Shown here in pieces: positions 9,685 to 19,913 of a stretch of DNA of 64,000 bases. How positions within the stretch are numbered: the stretch's first letter is position 1; each line of letters opens with the position of its first letter. The stretch is taken from assembly GCF_014205675.1 (NCBI RefSeq), contig NZ_JACIIX010000006.1, positions 182,908-246,907 on the forward strand, in the 5' to 3' direction. The notes under the pieces are model-generated. The model saw nothing but the letters and a program-made list of their open reading frames with translations. It had not been told where the DNA came from and did no database searches. This DNA is from Novispirillum itersonii (lineage in GTDB: Bacteria; Pseudomonadota; Alphaproteobacteria; Rhodospirillales; Rhodospirillaceae). The translations under genes and the position numbers were made by a program.

Positions 9685-9713
9685 TTGTCGCGCCGGTGCG
9701 TCTGTGCTACATT
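9685..9713 (+). promoter_or_regulatory. Candidate promoter of gyrA
   Basis: TTGTCG at 9685-9690 and TACATT at 9708-9713 are separated by exactly 17 bases. Each matches four of six consensus positions. The pair lies about 118 bp upstream of gyrA. Confidence 0.45.
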
Positions 9714-9830
9714 TTGGCCCCGCAAGAAGACGCCGCAATCCCTTGAGGCCGCCGCAGATTTGACCGGGGTGCCCCATTTTACGGGGCACGAGAGGTCTGT
9801 TCTTCTTAATCTTATGGATCGAGTAAAGCC

Positions 9831-12563
9831 TTGACCGAGACAGTCGTTCCGACGCCTTCCGATTTCGATATCACACCGGTTACCATCGAAGACGAAATGA
9901 AGCGCTCCTACCTCGATTACGCCATGAGCGTGATCGTGTCGCGTGCGCTGCCCGATGTCCGCGATGGCCTGAAGCCGGTGCACCGGCGCATCCTTTATGC
10001 GATGAAGGAAGGCGGTTACGACTTCAACAAGGCTTACAAGAAGTCTGCCCGCATCGTCGGTGATGTGATGGGTAAGTATCACCCGCACGGTGACTCTGCC
10101 ATCTACGACGCCATGGTGCGTATGGCGCAGGGCTTCTCCATGCGTCTGCCGCTGATTGACGGTCAGGGCAACTTCGGGTCCATGGATGGCGATCCGGCCG
10201 CTGCCATGCGATACACCGAAGCGCGTATGGCCAAATCGGCCCATTCCCTGCTGGATGATATTGACCGTGAAACGGTCGATTTCCAGCCGAACTATGACGA
10301 AAGCGTGCAGGAGCCGGTGGTTCTTCCGGCCCGTTTCCCCAATCTGCTGGTCAACGGGGCCGGGGGGATTGCGGTGGGGATGGCCACCAACATTCCGCCG
10401 CATAACCTTGGCGAAGTGCTGGATGCCTGCTGTGCCCTGATCGACCGCCCCGATCTCTCGGAAGAAGAGGTGCTGGAGATCATCCCCGGCCCGGACTTCC
10501 CGACCGGCGGGATTGTGCTTGGCAAGGGCGGGATCCGTTCCGCCTACACCACCGGCCGTGGTTCGATCGTTCTGCGCGGCAAGTGTGATATCGAAGAGAT
10601 CCGCGCCGGGCGCGAGGCGATTGTCATCACCGAGGTGCCGTTCCAGGTCAACAAAGCCTCGATGATCGAAAAGATCGCCGAGCTGGTCCGCGATAAGCGG
10701 ATTGAGGGCATCTCCGACATCCGCGATGAGTCCGACCGCCGGGGCGTCCGCGTGGTGGTGGAGCTGCGCAAGGATGCGGTCGGCGAAGTCGTTCTGGCAC
10801 AGCTGTATAAGTTTACGCCGCTTCAGACCTCTTTTGGCGTCAACATGTTGGCGATCAATGGCGGCCGCCCGGAACTGCTGCGCCTGCGCGATATTCTGAC
10901 CGCTTTCATCACCTTCCGCGAGGAAGTGATCCGTCGCCGGACCATTTTCGAACTGGGGAAGGCCCGTGAGCGGGCGCATATTTTGGTCGGCCTCGGCATT
11001 GCCGTTGCCAACCTTGATCCGGTGATTGAGCTGATCCGCAGTGCTCCTGACCCGCAGACGGCCCGCGACCAGCTGATGGCGCGGGATTGGGATGCGCAGG
11101 ATGTCGCCCCGCTGATCGAACTGATCGCCGATCCGGAATACACGGTTGTTGATGGCCGCTACCGTCTGTCCGAAATGCAGGCGAAGGCTATTCTGGACCT
11201 GCGTCTGCACCGCCTGACCGGTCTGGAGCGGGACAAGATCCACGGCGAACTGCGCGAAATAGGCGGGCAGATCGAAGAGTTTCTGTCGATTCTGTCCTCC
11301 CGCGAGAAGCTGTTCGGCATCCTCCGCGAAGAGCTGGTGGAGATGCGGACTGCCTATGCCACGCCCCGTCGCACGGTGCTGGAAGAGGCCGAGTTCGAAC
11401 ATGACATCGAAGACCTGATCCAGCGCGAAGATATGGTGGTCACGGTCACCAATACCGGCTGGGTCAAGCGGGTGCCGCTGTCCACCTACCGGTCGCAGAA
11501 GCGTGGCGGCAAGGGCCGGTCCGGGATGGCGACCAAGGAAGAGGATTTCGTCACCACCCTGTTCGTGGCGAACACCCATACGCCGATCCTGTTCTTCTCC
11601 AACACCGGCATGGTCTACAAGCAGAAGGTCTACCGTCTGCCGCTGGGCACCCCGCAGAGCAAGGGCAAAGCCTTCGTCAACCTGTTGCCGTTGCAGGATG
11701 GGGAAACCATCACCACCGTGCTGCCGCTGCCGGAGAATGAGGAAGGCTGGGCTGAGCTGAACGTGATGTTCGCCACCTCCCACGGCAACGTGCGGCGCAA
11801 CAGCCTGTCGGACTTCACCAATGTGAAATCCAACGGCAAGATCGCCATGAAGCTGGAAGAGGGCGGCGAGCGCCTGATTGCGGTGGCGACCTGTACGGAC
11901 CAGAACGACGTGCTGCTGGCGACCCGCAACGGCATGGCGATCCGGTTCCCGGTGGCGGATGTCCGGGTGTTCGCGGGCCGGAATTCCACCGGCGTGCGGG
12001 GTGTCCGCCTCAGCGACGGCGACGAGGTGATCTCCATGTCGATGCTGACCCATGTCAGCTTTGATGTGGCCGAGCGTGACGCTTATCTGCGTCTGGCCGC
12101 GCATCTGCGCCGTGCGGAAGGTGAGGCAGAGGATGCGGCGGCGGCGGATGCCCTGTCCCCCGATGCCTTCAAGGCCTTTGCGGAGACGGAGGAGTTTATT
12201 CTGACCGTAACGGAAAACGGGTTCGGCAAGCGGACGTCTGCTTATGAATACCGGATCGTCGGCCGGGGCGGGCAGGGGATTGCCAATATGGACCTGACCG
12301 GCAAGACCGGCCGGGTGGTGGCGTCCTTCCCGGTTAACAACGATGACCAGATCATGCTGATCTCCGATGGCGGTCAGCTGATCCGGATGCCGGTCAACGA
12401 TGTGCGGATTGCCGGACGTAAGACGCAGGGGGTGACCCTGTTCCGGACCGCTGAGGATGAGCGGGTGGTTTCGGTGGCGCACCTGCGCGATGTGGTCGGC
12501 GACGAGGGGGATGAGGCTGACGGGGATACCGTCGAGGCTGAAGCCGCCGGAGATGCCGGATAA
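9831..12563 (+). CDS. gyrA: DNA gyrase subunit A
   Basis: GyrA cuts and rejoins DNA in the A2B2 gyrase that introduces negative supercoils. The 910-residue product carries the catalytic tyrosine Y128 ([11 protein letters not shown]) and the GyrA box QKRGGKG in the C-terminal wrapping domain. The quinolone-determining region reads [10 protein letters not shown], with Ser89 and Asp93 matching sensitive-type residues of E. coli (S83, D87). The wrapping domain has an Ala/Glu-rich insertion near residues 760-790 and the protein ends in an acidic tail. The start is a TTG at 9831: an in-frame stop at 9807 limits the frame and no ATG or GTG gives the conserved [20 protein letters not shown] terminus. 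Confidence 0.96.
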   Translation: MTETVVPTPSDFDITPVTIEDEMKRSYLDYAMSVIVSRALPDVRDGLKPVHRRILYAMKEGGYDFNKAYKKSARIVGDVMGKYHPHGDSAIYDAMVRMAQGFSMRLPLIDGQGNFGSMDGDPAAAMRYTEARMAKSAHSLLDDIDRETVDFQPNYDESVQEPVVLPARFPNLLVNGAGGIAVGMATNIPPHNLGEVLDACCALIDRPDLSEEEVLEIIPGPDFPTGGIVLGKGGIRSAYTTGRGSIVLRGKCDIEEIRAGREAIVITEVPFQVNKASMIEKIAELVRDKRIEGISDIRDESDRRGVRVVVELRKDAVGEVVLAQLYKFTPLQTSFGVNMLAINGGRPELLRLRDILTAFITFREEVIRRRTIFELGKARERAHILVGLGIAVANLDPVIELIRSAPDPQTARDQLMARDWDAQDVAPLIELIADPEYTVVDGRYRLSEMQAKAILDLRLHRLTGLERDKIHGELREIGGQIEEFLSILSSREKLFGILREELVEMRTAYATPRRTVLEEAEFEHDIEDLIQREDMVVTVTNTGWVKRVPLSTYRSQKRGGKGRSGMATKEEDFVTTLFVANTHTPILFFSNTGMVYKQKVYRLPLGTPQSKGKAFVNLLPLQDGETITTVLPLPENEEGWAELNVMFATSHGNVRRNSLSDFTNVKSNGKIAMKLEEGGERLIAVATCTDQNDVLLATRNGMAIRFPVADVRVFAGRNSTGVRGVRLSDGDEVISMSMLTHVSFDVAERDAYLRLAAHLRRAEGEAEDAAAADALSPDAFKAFAETEEFILTVTENGFGKRTSAYEYRIVGRGGQGIANMDLTGKTGRVVASFPVNNDDQIMLISDGGQLIRMPVNDVRIAGRKTQGVTLFRTAEDERVVSVAHLRDVVGDEGDEADGDTVEAEAAGDAG

Positions 12564-12597
12564 ACCGTACGATTTCCGTACGGAGCTGTATGAAAAT

Positions 12598-12637
12598 GAG
12601 GCCGGGCATATCACGAAAAAGAGGTATGCCCGGCCTC
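12598..12637 (+). terminator. Long hairpin after gyrA
   Basis: A perfect 13-bp stem, GAGGCCGGGCATA pairing with TATGCCCGGCCTC, encloses a 14-nt A-rich loop 34 bases after gyrA. The following bases GTTGTTG are only partly T-rich. A smaller dyad CCGTACG/CGTACGG sits at 12565-12583. Confidence 0.65.
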
Positions 12638-12727
12638 GTTGTTGATGGTAGGCATTGTGTGCGGTGGTTGCCGGAAACCCCGGAGACCTGCCGGAACGAT
12701 AAGAGTTAACAACTGGAGGGAGGGGGA

Positions 12728-13228
12728 ATGGAACGGATTGGACTTTATCCGGGCACATTCGACCCGGTGACCAACGGCCATCTCGATATCATCAGCCGTG
12801 CTGCCCGCATGCTGGACCGGGTGGTGGTCGGGGTCGCGATCAACGCTGGCAAGGGACCGCTGTTTTCTCTGGAAGAGCGGGTGGAGCTGACCCGGGCCGC
12901 TGTTGCTGGCCTGAAAACCAATGGCACCATTATCGAAGTGAAACCGTTCAGTGGGCTGCTGATGCGCTTTGCATCGGAACAGAATGCGGCGGTGATTGTC
13001 CGTGGCCTGCGGGCTGTATCGGACTTTGAGTACGAATTTCAGATGGCGGGAATGAACGCCCGGCTTGACCCGACGGTGGAGACCATCTTCCTGATGGCGT
13101 CGGAGCGCTGCCAGTTCATTTCCTCCCGCTTTGTTAAGGAAATCGCCAAGCTGGACGGAGTGATTGATTCCTTTGTGCCAGCGGTGGTGAAGGAGGCCCT
13201 GTTTGAGCGCTTCGGCCGCGAAGAGTGA
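12728..13228 (+). CDS. coaD: Phosphopantetheine adenylyltransferase
   Basis: Adenylates 4'-phosphopantetheine to dephospho-CoA, the fourth step of coenzyme A synthesis. The product is 166 residues, the family norm. The nucleotidyltransferase motif GLYPGTFDPVTNGHLDII starts near residue 4, and the conserved ISSRFVKEIA helix lies near the C terminus. A strong ribosome site (GGAGGGAGGGGG) precedes ATG 12728. The cyclophilin gene follows on the same strand after 72 bases. Confidence 0.96.
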   Translation: MERIGLYPGTFDPVTNGHLDIISRAARMLDRVVVGVAINAGKGPLFSLEERVELTRAAVAGLKTNGTIIEVKPFSGLLMRFASEQNAAVIVRGLRAVSDFEYEFQMAGMNARLDPTVETIFLMASERCQFISSRFVKEIAKLDGVIDSFVPAVVKEALFERFGREE

Positions 13229-13300
13229 CCGGGTGCCCACGGGGCGGGCCGCAGATGTCCGGACATGTGGCCGGATCTGCCCATAAAGATGGAAGATCCC

Positions 13301-13861
13301 ATGCGGTTTGTTAAAGTACTTCTCGTTTTGTTGATTGGAGCCTTTATCGCCATGACCTCCCCCTCCGCCGACGCCGCGCCGAAGCTGGATCCGGAAAACA
13401 CCCTGTATCTTGATGTTCCGGCTGGCCGGGTGGTGATCCGCCTGCGCCCGGATCTGGCCCCGAACCATGTCGCCCGCATCAAGGAACTGGTGCGTCAGGG
13501 CTTCTACGATGGCACCGTTTTCCATCGCGTGATTGACGGTTTCATGGCGCAGGGCGGTGATCCGACCGGCACCGGCATGGGCGGCTCCGGGAAGAAGCTG
13601 AAGGCTGAATTCTCGAAGGAAAAGCACGTGCGGGGGACCGTGTCGATGGCCCGCGCCCAGAGCCCGGATTCGGCTGACAGCCAATTCTTCATCTGCTTCG
13701 GGCCGTCGGCTTTCCTTGACGGTCAGTACACCGTCTGGGGTGAGGTGGTCGAAGGCATGGAGTTCGTGGACGCCATCAAGAAGGGTGACCGTAACAACAA
13801 CGGGAAGGTTGCCTATCCGGATGCGATCGTGAAGGTGCAGGTTGCCGCTGACGCCAAATAA
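13301..13861 (+). CDS. Periplasmic peptidyl-prolyl cis-trans isomerase, cyclophilin type
   Basis: Catalyses cis-trans isomerisation of proline bonds in exported proteins. With the ATG at 13301 (GGAAG ribosome site) the product is 186 residues with a hydrophobic signal peptide (RFVKVLLVLLIGAFIAM, cleavage near ADA|AP). The cyclophilin core follows: FYDGTVFHRVIDGFMAQGGDPTGTG, ARAQSPDSADSQFFI and LDGQYTVWGEVVEGM. ATG 13289 is an alternative start. A hairpin with arms GCAGA/TCTGC and TCCGG/CCGGA (13251-13280) sits in the gap after coaD. Confidence 0.92.
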   Translation: MRFVKVLLVLLIGAFIAMTSPSADAAPKLDPENTLYLDVPAGRVVIRLRPDLAPNHVARIKELVRQGFYDGTVFHRVIDGFMAQGGDPTGTGMGGSGKKLKAEFSKEKHVRGTVSMARAQSPDSADSQFFICFGPSAFLDGQYTVWGEVVEGMEFVDAIKKGDRNNNGKVAYPDAIVKVQVAADAK

Positions 13862-13867
13862 GGCGTT

Positions 13868-13896
13868 TCTCTGTTTTTGTAAAAAAACAGAGATTT
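13868..13896 (+). terminator. AT-rich hairpin after the cyclophilin gene
   Basis: A perfect 11-bp stem TCTCTGTTTTT / AAAAACAGAGA with loop GTAA, followed by TTT. It lies 6 bases after the stop and is unusually AT-rich for this genome. It is a plausible but weak terminator. Confidence 0.55.
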
Positions 13897-13901
13897 AGGG
13901 G

Positions 13902-13930
13902 TTGACCGAAAGGGCCGTACTGATTATGGT
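13902..13930 (+). promoter_or_regulatory. Promoter of tRNA-Lys
   Basis: TTGACC (13902-13907), a 17-nt spacer and TATGGT (13925-13930), followed by GC-rich sequence as in stable-RNA promoters. The tRNA begins about 77 bp downstream. Confidence 0.7.
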
Positions 13931-14006
13931 GCGGCCCTCTTCACCGGGGAGCGTAAGCAAGTCGGTGAAAGAAAACAAAAACCTGCTTCGGCAGGGTCTG
14001 TGGTAA

Positions 14007-14081
14007 GTGCCCGTAGCTCAGTGGTAGAGCATTCGACTTTTAATCGAATGGCCGAAGGTTCGAATCCTTCCGGGCACACCA
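14007..14081 (+). tRNA. tRNA-Lys (anticodon TTT)
   Basis: A full cloverleaf of 75 bases: acceptor GTGCCCG pairs with CGGGCAC, D arm GCTCAGTGGTAGAGC, anticodon stem TTCGA/TCGAA around loop CTTTTAA with anticodon TTT, and T arm GAAGG-TTCGAAT-CCTTC. The discriminator is A and the CCA end is encoded (14079-14081). Confidence 0.97.
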
Positions 14082-14093
14082 TCACAGGATCTG

Positions 14094-14125
14094 AAACCGG
14101 CCGCGAAAGCATCGCCGGTTTTTTT
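14094..14125 (+). terminator. Terminator of tRNA-Lys
   Basis: Stem AAACCGGC / GCCGGTTT (8 bp) with a 12-nt loop ending in a run of seven T, 13 bases after the tRNA. Confidence 0.85.
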
Positions 14126-14250
14126 GTGCCTTCTTGCCTTCTGTCTGAAGCGTCGCAGAGATTATGCCCTCCGGCCTGCCAGACCGGTGTGCTGGTCTTC
14201 CTGTCTGAAGGCAGCTCCTCTCTGTTTGGCCTGCTCCCCCAGACGGGGGA

Positions 14251-14283
14251 AAAGAAAAACCCCGGCGCAAAGGCCGGGGTTTT
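14251..14283 (-). terminator. Terminator of gltA
   Basis: Stem AAAACCCCGGC / GCCGGGGTTTT with loop GCAAAG. On the minus strand the stem runs into TTTTTCTTT. It lies 26 bases past the gltA stop. Confidence 0.88.
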
Positions 14284-14308
14284 CTGCCTGTCCCTGACGG
14301 AAGGACTT

Positions 14309-15613
14309 TTACGGGCGGTCCGCCAGAGCGACGAACTTGCGTTCGGCAACACCGGTGAACAGCTGGCGCGGACGGCCGATCTTCTGATGCGGATCCTCGA
14401 TCATTTCGCCCCACTGCGCGATCCAGCCGGTGGTGCGGGCCAGAGCGAACAGGCAGGTGAACATGGAGACCGGGATGCCCATGGCACGGAAGATGATACC
14501 CGAGTAGAAGTCCACGTTCGGGTACAGCTTCTTTTCGACGAAGTATTCGTCTTCCAGCGCAATCCGTTCCAGTTCCATGGCGATCTGCAGCAGCGGTTCG
14601 TCATGAACGCCGAGTTCGTCCAGAACTTCCTTGCAGGTCTGGGACATGATCTTGGCGCGCGGATCGTAGTTCTTGTACACGCGGTGGCCAAAGCCCATCA
14701 GGCGGAACGAATCGTTCTTGTCCTTGGCGCGCTTGATGAATTCCGGAATCCGGTCCTTGTGACCGATTTCACTCAGCATCTTCAGAACGGCTTCGTTGGC
14801 GCCACCGTGGGCCGGACCCCACAGGGAAGCGATACCGGCGGCGATACATGCGAACGGGTTGGCGCCCGAAGAACCGGCCAGACGGACGGTGGAGGTCGAG
14901 GCGTTCTGTTCGTGGTCGGCGTGCAGGATCAGGATACGGTCCATGGCCTTGGCCAGAACCGGGTTGACCTTGTACTCGTCGCACGGGGTGGCGAACATCA
15001 TGTGCAGGAAGTTCTCAGCATAGCTGAGGTTGTTCTTCGGGTACATGAACGGCTGGCCGGTGGAGTACTTGTAGGCCCAGGCAGCGATGGTCGGCATCTT
15101 GGCGATCAGGCGATGCTGCGACACCATGCGGTGGTGCGGATCGTTGATGTCCAGAGAGTCGTGGTAGAAGGCGGACAGGGCACCGACCACACCGCACATG
15201 ATCGCCATCGGGTGCGCATCGCGGCGGAAACCCTGATAGAAGCGGGTCAGCTGCTCGTGCACCATGGTGTGATGGGTGATGGTGCTTTCAAAGGTATCCC
15301 GCTCGGCGGCGTTCGGCAGTTCGCCGCGCAGCAGCAGGTGGGCAACTTCGAGGAAATCGCAGTTTTCAGCCAGATCTTCGATGGCATAGCCACGGTGGCG
15401 CAGAACGCCGGCGTCGCCGTCGATGTAAGTGATCTTGGACTCGCAGGAGCCGGTGGAGGTGAAGCCCGGGTCATAGGTAAACAGGCCGGTTTCACCGTAG
15501 AATTTGCGGATGTCCGCGACGCTCGGGCCGGTGGAGCCGTCAATAATCGGATATTCGTAGGACGCACCGTTCCGGTTGTCTACGACGGTAATCGAGTTCT
15601 TTCCGTTCGACAT
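14309..15613 (-). CDS. gltA: Citrate synthase (type II)
   Basis: Condenses acetyl-CoA and oxaloacetate to citrate at the entry of the TCA cycle. The 434-residue product has the length of hexameric type II enzymes, with an N-terminal beta domain ([35 protein letters not shown]), the [18 protein letters not shown] active-site segment, and [15 protein letters not shown] carrying the second catalytic histidine. ATG 15613 was chosen over the in-frame TTG at 15619 because GAGG lies 8 bases upstream of the ATG. gltX is upstream on the same strand, separated by a 234-bp leader that contains a CCTCCGG/CCGGAGG hairpin. Confidence 0.97.
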   Translation of the reverse strand: MSNGKNSITVVDNRNGASYEYPIIDGSTGPSVADIRKFYGETGLFTYDPGFTSTGSCESKITYIDGDAGVLRHRGYAIEDLAENCDFLEVAHLLLRGELPNAAERDTFESTITHHTMVHEQLTRFYQGFRRDAHPMAIMCGVVGALSAFYHDSLDINDPHHRMVSQHRLIAKMPTIAAWAYKYSTGQPFMYPKNNLSYAENFLHMMFATPCDEYKVNPVLAKAMDRILILHADHEQNASTSTVRLAGSSGANPFACIAAGIASLWGPAHGGANEAVLKMLSEIGHKDRIPEFIKRAKDKNDSFRLMGFGHRVYKNYDPRAKIMSQTCKEVLDELGVHDEPLLQIAMELERIALEDEYFVEKKLYPNVDFYSGIIFRAMGIPVSMFTCLFALARTTGWIAQWGEMIEDPHQKIGRPRQLFTGVAERKFVALADRP

Positions 15614-15847
15614 TCGCAAAACCTCACTTTGGTGTTGTTTTCTCTGGCCCCCGGAGAGGAGGCCCGATTTTGCCGTGACCCGGACTGTCAGCAGGCTGCG
15701 TTGCCGGGCCGCTTATCGATTTTTCCGCCGTCCTCCGGCCCGGTTGGCCGACACCGGAGGAAGGCAGGGTAAAGGCCGGAAGAAGGGCCCAGGACGGGTG
15801 GACGTTTCTCCGGTAGCAAAAAATAGTTTTAAACAGGCGGCGGACGG

Positions 15848-17254
15848 TCAGCCCGCGACGAGAACATCGCCGAGACGGGCGAGGCTTTCGTCTTTGCCAA
15901 GCAGTTCCATGACTTCAAAAATCGGCGGGGACACGGTCGAACCCGACAGTGCCGCACGCAGGGGCTGGGCAACCTTGCCCAGTTTCAGCTCCTTCTCTTC
16001 CGAGAAGACGCGTGCCACCTCTTCCAGCTGATCGCGGGTCCAGGCGGTATGCTGTGACAGGCGGTCCCGCAGGGCGCTGACAACGGCCTTGCCATCGTCA
16101 TCCATCTGCTTGGCAGCCTTTTCGTCCAGCGCCAGCGGGCGCGGACGGACGTAGAACAGGGCAGACTCCGCCAGATCGACAAGGGTCTTGGCGCGCTGCT
16201 TCAGGCTGTCCATCGCGGACAGCAGCAGGGCCTTCTGCGCGTCGGTGAGGGGGATACCCAGCGCGGTTTCAAGGCGCGGCACGATCAGGTCGCGCAGCAT
16301 GGCATCGTCGGCATGGCGCAGGTAGTGGCCGTTCAGGCTGGTCAGTTTGACCATGTCGAAGCGCGACGGGGCGCGACCGACATCGGCAATATCAAACCAC
16401 TCAATGGCCTGCTCGGTGGAGATGATTTCCTCGTCTCCCCGGCCCCAGCCGAGACGCAGCAGATAGTTGCGCATCGCTTCCGGCAGGAAGCCCATGTCCC
16501 GGTAGGCTTCCGCCCCCAGCGCACCATGGCGCTTGGAGAGTTTGGCGCCGTCCGGGCCATGGATCAGCGGAATGTGGGAGAAGGTCGGCAGATCCCAGCC
16601 GCAGGCCTTGAACAGCTGAATCTGACGGAAGGTATTGGTCAGGTGGTCGTCGCCGCGGATGACGTGGGTGATCCCCATGTCATGGTCATCGACCACCACC
16701 GACAGCATGTAGGTCGGGGTGCCGTCAGCCCGCAGCAGGACCATATCATCCAGCTGGGCATTGTTGACGGTCACTTCGCCCTGCACCAGATCGTTCAGCA
16801 CGGTCTGGCCTTCCTGCGGGGCCTTCAGGCGCACCACCGGCTTGACGCCTTCCGGGGCTTCCGACGGGTCACGGTCGCGCCAGCGCCCGTCATAGCGCAT
16901 CGGTTGGCCGCTGGCCTTCTGCTCCTCGCGCATCGCCGTCAGTTCTTCCGGCGAGCAGTAGCAGTAATAGGCCTTCCCCTCTTTCAGCAGGCCGAGGGCC
17001 ACTTCGGCATGGCGCGCGGCGCGGGAGAACTGGAAAACCGGTTCCGCATCCCAGTCCAGCCCCAGCCACTTCAGGCCGTCGAAAATGGCATCCACGGCTT
17101 CCGGAGTGGAGCGGGCACGGTCGGTGTCCTCGATCCGCATCAGGAAGCGGCCGCCCATGTGACGGGCGTACAGCCAGTTGAACAGCGCGGTGCGCGCGCC
17201 GCCGATGTGAAGAAAGCCCGTCGGAGAGGGGGCGAAGCGGGTAACAACGGTCAT
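15848..17254 (-). CDS. gltX: Glutamyl-tRNA synthetase
   Basis: Charges tRNA-Glu (and in many alphaproteobacteria also tRNA-Gln, later amidated) with glutamate. The 468-residue product has the class I signature [21 protein letters not shown] (HIGH-type) at the N terminus and the KMSKS-type loop GAKLSKRHG near residue 240. The C-terminal anticodon-binding domain ends in GDVLVAG. The [10 protein letters not shown] segment lies in the acceptor-binding region. It is upstream of gltA on the minus strand and divergent from comEC. Confidence 0.96.
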   Translation of the reverse strand: MTVVTRFAPSPTGFLHIGGARTALFNWLYARHMGGRFLMRIEDTDRARSTPEAVDAIFDGLKWLGLDWDAEPVFQFSRAARHAEVALGLLKEGKAYYCYCSPEELTAMREEQKASGQPMRYDGRWRDRDPSEAPEGVKPVVRLKAPQEGQTVLNDLVQGEVTVNNAQLDDMVLLRADGTPTYMLSVVVDDHDMGITHVIRGDDHLTNTFRQIQLFKACGWDLPTFSHIPLIHGPDGAKLSKRHGALGAEAYRDMGFLPEAMRNYLLRLGWGRGDEEIISTEQAIEWFDIADVGRAPSRFDMVKLTSLNGHYLRHADDAMLRDLIVPRLETALGIPLTDAQKALLLSAMDSLKQRAKTLVDLAESALFYVRPRPLALDEKAAKQMDDDGKAVVSALRDRLSQHTAWTRDQLEEVARVFSEEKELKLGKVAQPLRAALSGSTVSPPIFEVMELLGKDESLARLGDVLVAG

Positions 17255-17484
17255 GCCGGTACCTGGACCTTATTCTTGTGTTCTGGCTCTAGAGCATCAG
17301 CCGCTCACCCGGTATTCCCGTTATCTGTCCCGGCCCCTGCACGGGGAAACCGGTGGACGGGAAAGCTACGGAAGCGCGGCCCTATCCTTTTGGGTTGCTG
17401 CATCCTGCCGTCATAGGCAGCAATTGGCAAGCCGGGAGAGTCTGTAGCATATTCCTTGAGCACTTGCAGCAAGGGATGCATCGG

Positions 17485-19782
17485 ATGGCGGCGGCGAAGG
17501 ATGAATATTTTTCGAGGCTTCGCCGCCTTTTTCTCCGTCTTGGCTTTTTTGCCGCACGCTGTGCCGCTGCCCTTACCCCGTCGGTGCACAGCCGGGCGAT
17601 TGTTCTGGCGCTGTGCTTTGCCGCCGGAGTCGGCCTGTATTTTGGCCTCCTGTCGGAACCACCCCTCTGGGTGGGTACGATTCCGGCTGTGGGTGGGGCT
17701 GCTGTCGCCTGTGGTCTGCTGTGGCGGGGAAGCCGGTGGGCATGGCCCGCAGTGATGGCCGTGGCCTTTGCTGTCGGATTCTGGAGTGCTGAATTCCAGA
17801 CCCTCCGGGTTGCGGCACCCGTGTGGGAACGGCAGTCAACCGTAGAGCTGAGCGGGCGGATTGACGATATTGAGGAGCGGGACCGCGACCAACGGCTGAT
17901 TCTTGCCGATCTGAAGATTGAAGGGACTTCGCCGGAGCAGACACCGGCCCGGATCCGGCTGTCGGTCCGCCCGGCGTCCGTGCCGCCCGGTGTGCTGCTG
18001 CTGGTCGGCCAGAGGGTCAGTCTGCGGGCCGGATTGATGCCGCCGCCAGTTCCGTCGGTTCCGGGGGGCTACGATTTTCAGCGCACCGCATGGTTTGAGC
18101 GGATCGGGGCGGTCGGCTATGCCCTCGGGACTGTTGCGGTGCAGGGGCATCCCGACCGGGAAACCGTCTGGGCGCAGTCCGCAGACGGGATTGAGCGCCT
18201 GCGCCTGTCCATCGGATCGCGGTTGCGGCTGGGGATCGGTGGGGCGGAAGGGGCGGTGGCAGCCGCTTTGGTCACCGGGGAAATGGGAGCAATTCCGGAT
18301 GCGACGGTCACCGCTTACCGGGCCTCCGGTCTGGCGCATATGCTGTCGATTTCCGGGCTGCACTTCTCGTTGGCGGCGGCAACGGTTCTGGTGGTGCTGC
18401 GGGCGGGAATGGCGTTGATTCCCGGTCTGGCCCTGCACTGGGATATCAAGAAAATCAGTGCCCTGCTGGCGTTACTGATGATGACGGTTTATCTGGTGAT
18501 CTCCGGTGCGTCGATTCCGGCGCAACGGGCCTATGTCACTGCGGCGGTGATGGTGGCGGCGATTCTGGTCGACCGTTCGGCGCTGTCGCTGCATGTGCTG
18601 GGGGTGTCGGCGCTGATCGTTCTGGGCCTGCGGCCCGATGCGCTGCTGTCCCCCAGTTTTCAGATGTCCTACGCGGCGGTTCTGGTGCTGATCGTTACGT
18701 TTGACATCTGGGGTGTCCGGTGGTCGCGCTGGCGGTCCCGTGCCCGTGGCCCGCTGGCGGCCTCCGGGCGGGCGGCGGCAATTTATATGCTGGGGGTGGC
18801 GGTTTCGACCTCCGTAGCCGGTCTGGCGACGGCCCCGTTCTCGATCTTTCATTTCCAGACCTATTCCGCCTATGGGGTTCTGGCCAACATGACCGCGATT
18901 CCGCTGGTGGCGGTCAGCATTATGCCGGGCCTGTTGCTGGCGGTTCTGCTGATGCCGCTGGGTTGGGAGGGGATCACGTTTCCGGTCCTGCGCTGGTCTC
19001 TGTGGGCGGTGGAGCAGGTGGCGGCATGGGTGGCGGATCTGCCGGGCGCGGTCCTGCCGATGCCGGCGCTGACGATGCCGATACTGCTGCTGGCGGTGAC
19101 CGGATTTCTCGGGATTTGTCTGTGGCGGGGGCGGGCCCGCTGGCTTGGTGCCGGTCTGATGACTGTTGCCTTCAGTGCCAGTGCCCTGTTTCCGGATCAG
19201 CCGCTGGCGGTTTTCCATGGGGATGGCCGGTTGCAGGCGGTGCGCAGCGGCGATGGTCTGGTGCTGTCACCGGGCCGCTCCAACGGGTTTGCCCGGGATG
19301 GCTGGGTCCGGCGATGGGGGGCGGGGTCTGGAGACTGGCAGAAGGAGGGGCTGAGCGGGGCGGCGACGGGGGTAAGGTTCCGCTGTGATCCCGAGGGATG
19401 TCTGTATACGCCGCCCGATTATGATGCGCCGGTTCTGGCGGTGGCGCACAGTGCGGCGGCGGTGGCGGAAGACTGTGGCCGGGTTGCCGTTCTGGTCTCT
19501 GCCGTATCGCTTCCGCCGTGGTCGGAACTGCGGCGGAGCTGTGGGCAAACCCGGATTATCGATGGTTGGGCCTTGCGCCGCTTTGGCACCCATGTTGTGT
19601 CACTGGATCCCGCCTCAGGGGTGCGGATCGAGACCGTTGCCGATGCCCAAGGGGACCGGCCATGGTCCCTGCGCGGACGCTACCGTGCCCGGCAGGAGCG
19701 GCTGGCGGCGGAGCGACAGGCCGAAAATGAGGAAACCGGAGACGACGGTGGGGCCGCTCCTGTTCCTGTTCCTGCTCCCTAA
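17485..19782 (+). CDS. comEC: ComEC/Rec2-type DNA uptake channel protein
   Basis: Polytopic inner-membrane protein that carries transforming DNA across the membrane in competent bacteria. With ATG 17485 (AAGGG nine bases upstream) the product is 765 residues. It has an N-terminal DUF4131/OB-like region (RIDDIEERDRDQRLILADLKIEG), the Competence domain with LAHMLSISGLHFSLAA, ISGASIPAQRAYVTAAVM and SFQMSYAAVLVL, and several later membrane helices. The C-terminal ~150 residues fill the place of the beta-lactamase-like domain but show no HxHxDH motif, so that domain is degenerate. The end is Glu/Ala/Pro-rich. Neighbours gltX and lexA match common alphaproteobacterial order. Competence itself is not shown by this gene. 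Confidence 0.9.
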   Translation: MAAAKDEYFSRLRRLFLRLGFFAARCAAALTPSVHSRAIVLALCFAAGVGLYFGLLSEPPLWVGTIPAVGGAAVACGLLWRGSRWAWPAVMAVAFAVGFWSAEFQTLRVAAPVWERQSTVELSGRIDDIEERDRDQRLILADLKIEGTSPEQTPARIRLSVRPASVPPGVLLLVGQRVSLRAGLMPPPVPSVPGGYDFQRTAWFERIGAVGYALGTVAVQGHPDRETVWAQSADGIERLRLSIGSRLRLGIGGAEGAVAAALVTGEMGAIPDATVTAYRASGLAHMLSISGLHFSLAAATVLVVLRAGMALIPGLALHWDIKKISALLALLMMTVYLVISGASIPAQRAYVTAAVMVAAILVDRSALSLHVLGVSALIVLGLRPDALLSPSFQMSYAAVLVLIVTFDIWGVRWSRWRSRARGPLAASGRAAAIYMLGVAVSTSVAGLATAPFSIFHFQTYSAYGVLANMTAIPLVAVSIMPGLLLAVLLMPLGWEGITFPVLRWSLWAVEQVAAWVADLPGAVLPMPALTMPILLLAVTGFLGICLWRGRARWLGAGLMTVAFSASALFPDQPLAVFHGDGRLQAVRSGDGLVLSPGRSNGFARDGWVRRWGAGSGDWQKEGLSGAATGVRFRCDPEGCLYTPPDYDAPVLAVAHSAAAVAEDCGRVAVLVSAVSLPPWSELRRSCGQTRIIDGWALRRFGTHVVSLDPASGVRIETVADAQGDRPWSLRGRYRARQERLAAERQAENEETGDDGGAAPVPVPAP

Positions 19783-19798
19783 AGCCGGGAGGGGCCTT

Positions 19799-19846
19799 AG
19801 AGCATTTTCCGATTGAGTGAGTTCCTGTCAATCGAAGAAAATGCTC
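19799..19846. repeat. Inverted repeat element 1 between comEC and lexA
   Basis: Left arm AGAGCATTTTC-CGATTG (19799-19815) pairs with CAATCG-AAGAAAATGCTC (19829-19846): about 16 bp with a two-base bulge and a 13-nt loop. It lies 16 bases after the comEC stop. It shares the core AGAGC(A/G)TTTTC with element 2. Confidence 0.75.
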
Positions 19847-19863
19847 CATTAGTAAAAAAAGTC

Positions 19864-19913
19864 AGAGCGTTTTCAACCGCAAAACCGGTGTCCCCTTTTG
19901 CTGAAAACGCTCT
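19864..19913. repeat. Inverted repeat element 2, ending in the lexA stop codon
   Basis: AGAGCGTTTTCA (19864-19875) pairs perfectly with TGAAAACGCTCT (19902-19913), and an inner GCAAAA/TTTTGC extends the stem after a 3-nt bulge. The right arm overlaps the lexA stop codon at 19912-19914. Together with element 1 it may end transcription from both convergent genes, but there is no clean T-run. Confidence 0.75.

Noticed and set aside
9426..12758. 1110-residue open frame on the minus strand across gyrA and its flanks
   Set aside because: It is an antisense shadow: the plus strand encodes a complete gyrA with all motifs, and the reverse translation is low-complexity His/Arg/Gln-rich, as expected from GC-biased third positions.
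14000..15772. 590-residue plus-strand open frame through tRNA-Lys and opposite gltA
   Set aside because: It runs through a tRNA gene and two terminators and is antisense to citrate synthase.
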